DNA of 64,000 nt from Gramella sp. MT6 (GTDB lineage Bacteria; Bacteroidota; Bacteroidia; Flavobacteriales; Flavobacteriaceae), in contig NZ_CP048410.1 of the NCBI RefSeq assembly GCF_019357415.1, forward strand, positions 310,001-374,000, written 5' to 3'. The stretch's first letter is position 1; each line of letters opens with the position of its first letter. Of this stretch, positions 61,513-64,000 are shown one piece after another. Made by a program: the position numbers and the translations under genes. Under the pieces are notes generated by a model, which was not told the origin of the DNA, ran no database searches, and saw only the letters and a list, made by a program, of their open reading frames with translations.

Positions 61513-62628
61513 ATGAAAAGAACTTTAGTAAGATATAGAAATACTGCTTTTGGAAGGTTTGTTTTTCGCCATCAAAAGTACGCTCCCATTCTTTTTTTTA
61601 TGGGTGGTTTTATTTTTGATACCCTGACCTTAGGGCGGATAGATCGTGTTTATGACACAGTGGTACTTTGCTCGCATATGACCTTATTATCCATAACGCT
61701 TTATTTATTTAATACGGTGGATGATGACAAGTGGGAAGGCACTTTTATCGAACGTTATTCCGAATATCTACCGCTAGCCATACAGTTCTTCTTTGGCGCA
61801 CTTTCAAGTGCTTTTGTCATCTATTTTTTCAGAAGTGTGTCCATGTCAAAAACCATGTTTTTTTTCATACTGCTGGTTCTGCTCTTATTTGCAAACGAGT
61901 TTCTTAAAAAGAAGATCTCCAACAAATACCTTCAGTTCAGTGTTTATTTTTTTATAAGTTTTACCTTTTTCGCCTTTATTATTCCCACGCTGATCAAGGA
62001 AATGAATACCTTTATTTTTATCATTTCGGGGCTTATAAGTTTGGGGTGCACAATGGCGCTCATCACGTTTATTTACATTTCAAGCCCAGGCACAAGAGCT
62101 GAGATAAGTCTGAAAAAACTGATCAGTCTTATCCTTTCTATCTACATAACGATCAATGTTTTTTACTATTTCAATCTTATTCCACCAGTGCCACTTGCTA
62201 TGGATACCGGCTTGGTGGCTCATGATGTGCGAAAAATAAATAACGAATACATCGTTACTTACGAGAATAATCCATGGTATATATTCTGGCGTAAACATGA
62301 CACCAATTTTCATCATCAGGCAGGTGAAAGAGTTTATGTGTTCACTTCTGTTTTTGCACCTACAGATCTAAAAAAGTCCATTTTTCATAGGTGGAAATGG
62401 TATAATCCTGAAACCAGGAAATGGGAAGTTACTGATGACATTGATTTTGAAGTTGCCGGTGGGCGTGATCGTGGTTTCCGTGGATATACCTATAAAAATA
62501 ACCTTAAGGAAGGCCAATGGAAAGTTGAAGTAGTTACAGAAGAGGAACTAATACTTGGTATTGTGGATTTTGAGATCAAAAACACTGCTGAAGCTCATAG
62601 AGGAGGAATGGTAAAGAAATCGTTTTAA
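61513..62628 (+). CDS. Membrane protein with C-terminal DUF2914 domain
   Basis: A 371-residue protein: about seven hydrophobic segments over residues 25-240, then a soluble beta domain of DUF2914 type at about 255-360 with IFHRWKWYNPETRKWEV, FEVAGGRDRGFRGYT and GQWKVEVVTEEELILGI. The DUF2914 part is probably periplasmic. Function unknown. Monocistronic. Confidence 0.82.
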   Translation: MKRTLVRYRNTAFGRFVFRHQKYAPILFFMGGFIFDTLTLGRIDRVYDTVVLCSHMTLLSITLYLFNTVDDDKWEGTFIERYSEYLPLAIQFFFGALSSAFVIYFFRSVSMSKTMFFFILLVLLLFANEFLKKKISNKYLQFSVYFFISFTFFAFIIPTLIKEMNTFIFIISGLISLGCTMALITFIYISSPGTRAEISLKKLISLILSIYITINVFYYFNLIPPVPLAMDTGLVAHDVRKINNEYIVTYENNPWYIFWRKHDTNFHHQAGERVYVFTSVFAPTDLKKSIFHRWKWYNPETRKWEVTDDIDFEVAGGRDRGFRGYTYKNNLKEGQWKVEVVTEEELILGIVDFEIKNTAEAHRGGMVKKSF

Positions 62629-62717
62629 AACTAAACTGTTTTCTCAATACTATTTTTATTCCCAACTGCAGCGGTATACTTCCCGCTGTATTTCACCAGT
62701 TCTTTGCCAATATTAAT

Positions 62718-62805
62718 GTCCCCGCATCCCGTGTCACAGAGGAGCCTATAGCGGAGTGAAATGCAGATTCCTTAGCACAAGTGTATCTGTAGGCAGACCG
62801 GGACA
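62718..62805. repeat. Unusual GC-richer intergenic element bounded by inverted hexamers
   Basis: In the AT-rich gap between the DUF2914 gene and the restriction gene, an 88-base stretch begins TGTCCC and ends GGGACA and contains GAGGAGCCTATAGCGGAGTG. Its base composition differs from its surroundings. It encodes no ORF and is not a tRNA. Possibly a degenerate intergenic repeat; no second copy was found in the window by eye. Confidence 0.3.
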
Positions 62806-62915
62806 ATAGGAATGAAGTAGCTTTTCATTCTTATATTAAAATTGCGGATTTTATTTTTTTTGAAGCTAAAAGTTGATTTAAACAAAATCAAGAGCGAATC
62901 AAATACTGAAAATCT

Positions 62916-64000
62916 TTAATATTTCTGATTTTCCTCGGAAAGGATTTGTTCTTTAATGTAACTAGAATTTATCCAATAAGCTTTTTTCTTTTCGTAAGTA
63001 CCTTGAGGTGTAGGCATTAAATCTGAAGAATTTGCTGCTTTTGGTCGCACATGGAATATTTGATTATCGGAGATCTTCCAAAAATCATTATAATTACCGA
63101 TTTTAACCTTATGTTTAATATCCTTCCAAAATCTTTTTCCTATTTGGATATCACCATAAGGCATATTCCAAAATTGAGTTTTATATAAACGTGACTTACC
63201 ATTCTCATCCTTCTTAAAAATCACAAAAAAGAATTTTTTTGATAAAGTCTCTTGCAAATAAGAGTTCTCCCATTCCTCTTCTATGATTTCATTATATTTT
63301 ATTTGCGCAAATGACATACTCTCCTTTAGCACAAAATTATTTTCAAATTTTACGGTTTTAATTTGAATATCTGATTTCTCAAATTCTTCAATCTTATCTT
63401 TTTTAACGCCCAATATCGACCTGGCAAAAACGTAGCTCTTATTTTTAGCTTTTATATTAATATTCAATTTGAAATAATTGATTATCTCCGTTTCGGAGAA
63501 GCCATAAAACTTTGAAAATTTTTCTACAATAAATTCCTCAAAGGTTTGTCCTTCCTTATATTGGCTAAGATCTTTTACTGCCGATTCCTGATCTTCAAAA
63601 AGTCCTCCATACTTAAGAGTTGGTTCTGCAGCTTCATTTCTAAAATCTTCCTCTAAGAAGCTTAAATAATCATCTGTGATTTTTGGTAGTTCCCTATCCC
63701 CCTTCAAACTTCGTTGGATTATAAAGTTAAGGTACTTCGATTTTAAAGAAAATGCTCTTTGTGGTGCTCGTTTTTCTGAGAATGGTTGGTCTCTTTTAGA
63801 AGTTTTTGCAGTGGACCCTTTTGTACATGCACCTAAATATAAGGTATCTCCTTCAGATATCTCGTGAGCTTTACCTTCTTTTATCTTCCTAACTATCTTA
63901 TTCCAATCATCCTTAATTATTTTCAGATCTGTTAACGGGAACCGCCATAATCGGACAATTTTAAATAAATAATCTATAGAAATCTTATCATTATCATGGA
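62916..64000 (-). CDS. Sau3AI/MutH-family type II restriction endonuclease (N-terminus beyond window)
   Basis: The frame stays open from its stop at 62916 to the right window edge; a TTG at 63707 is internal. The N-terminal visible part has VRKIKEGKAHEISEGDTLYLGACTK, close to the Sau3AI/MutH landmark EGDTLYLGAC; the C-terminal half (FFFVIFKKDENGKSRLYKTQ, FWNMPYGDIQIGKRFW, PTPQGTYEKKKAYWI) is the second MutH-like domain of Sau3AI enzymes. Such enzymes cut GATC as monomers, with the C-terminal domain acting as allosteric site. The D...ExK catalytic residues would lie outside the window. The partner methyltransferase is not in view. Region looks more AT-rich than the core genes, suggesting transfer. 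Confidence 0.85.
   Translation of the reverse strand, partial: HDNDKISIDYLFKIVRLWRFPLTDLKIIKDDWNKIVRKIKEGKAHEISEGDTLYLGACTKGSTAKTSKRDQPFSEKRAPQRAFSLKSKYLNFIIQRSLKGDRELPKITDDYLSFLEEDFRNEAAEPTLKYGGLFEDQESAVKDLSQYKEGQTFEEFIVEKFSKFYGFSETEIINYFKLNINIKAKNKSYVFARSILGVKKDKIEEFEKSDIQIKTVKFENNFVLKESMSFAQIKYNEIIEEEWENSYLQETLSKKFFFVIFKKDENGKSRLYKTQFWNMPYGDIQIGKRFWKDIKHKVKIGNYNDFWKISDNQIFHVRPKAANSSDLMPTPQGTYEKKKAYWINSSYIKEQILSEENQKY

Noticed and set aside
62916..63707. Complete 263-residue gene starting at TTG 63707
   Set aside because: The same frame stays open to base 64000 and the extra sequence matches the Sau3AI/MutH landmark EGDTLYLGAC, so the gene is cut by the window edge.
1..64000. CRISPR arrays, insertion sequences, rRNA and tRNA genes
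   Set aside because: No regularly spaced direct repeats, no transposase frame with terminal repeats, and no cloverleaf or rRNA sequence could be seen.

Overview
The window reads as a stretch of chromosome from a marine-type Bacteroidetes, most likely a member of the Flavobacteriaceae close to Gramella/Christiangramia. This is inferred from low GC, recognisable Bacteroidetes-only families (DUF5686, DUF6122, 2TM-domain, PorT-like barrels, MG2/TonB-plug proteins), few Shine-Dalgarno sequences, and promoter candidates matching the Bacteroidetes -7 element TAnnTTTG. It is dense housekeeping sequence: about 60 genes, no rRNA or tRNA, no CRISPR array, no insertion sequence and no prophage block. Both edges cut a gene: metK on the left and a Sau3AI-type restriction endonuclease on the right.

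Layout. 1-13.5 kb: metK, a transglutaminase-like membrane protein, an acyl-CoA dehydrogenase followed by a hydroxyacid dehydrogenase and a stress protein, a serine racemase-like enzyme, DinB, an SLC13 permease with DUF202 and DUF6122 proteins, a double-DUF302 protein, deoxynucleoside kinase and a fatty acid hydroxylase. 13.5-18.9 kb: an App1-type phosphatase and a bacterial NHEJ operon (small SAP/Rho-N protein, Ku, LigD). 18.9-30 kb: energy metabolism (membrane and soluble pyrophosphatases, PDH E1 beta, EtfBA), a DUF5686 outer membrane protein, a bifunctional-nuclease-family protein and a nucleoside transporter.

30-43 kb: BrkB, thyA, two small TonB-CTD-like secreted proteins, an ergothioneine cluster (egtB-egtD-DUF427), a glycogen-binding-domain protein, a class V PLP enzyme, folA with fructosamine kinase, a PNPOx-fold protein, fabD and a large MG2/plug protein. 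43-49 kb: a barrel protein, amidohydrolase and DegT aminotransferase on the minus strand, kdtA, and two paralogous small lipoproteins. 49-52.8 kb: a metal-homeostasis block on the minus strand (small CxC protein, Fur-family regulator, P1B-4 ATPase) followed by an S24-type repressor. 52.8-64 kb: membrane-tethered wHTH protein, metalloprotease, stress protein, an esterase flanked by a saccharopine-dehydrogenase-like gene and a decayed copy of its 3' end, YqiA-like hydrolase, DUF2914 protein, and the restriction enzyme.

The observations most worth following are: the SAP/Rho-N protein translationally packed with Ku; a palindrome overlapping the -33 element of the P1B-4 ATPase promoter; twin operators around the promoter of the S24 regulator; the ergothioneine cluster without egtA/egtC but with a class V PLP enzyme nearby; the decayed gene duplicate; and the relocated gate glutamate in the membrane pyrophosphatase. 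No sequence search could be run, so family names rest on recognised motifs.
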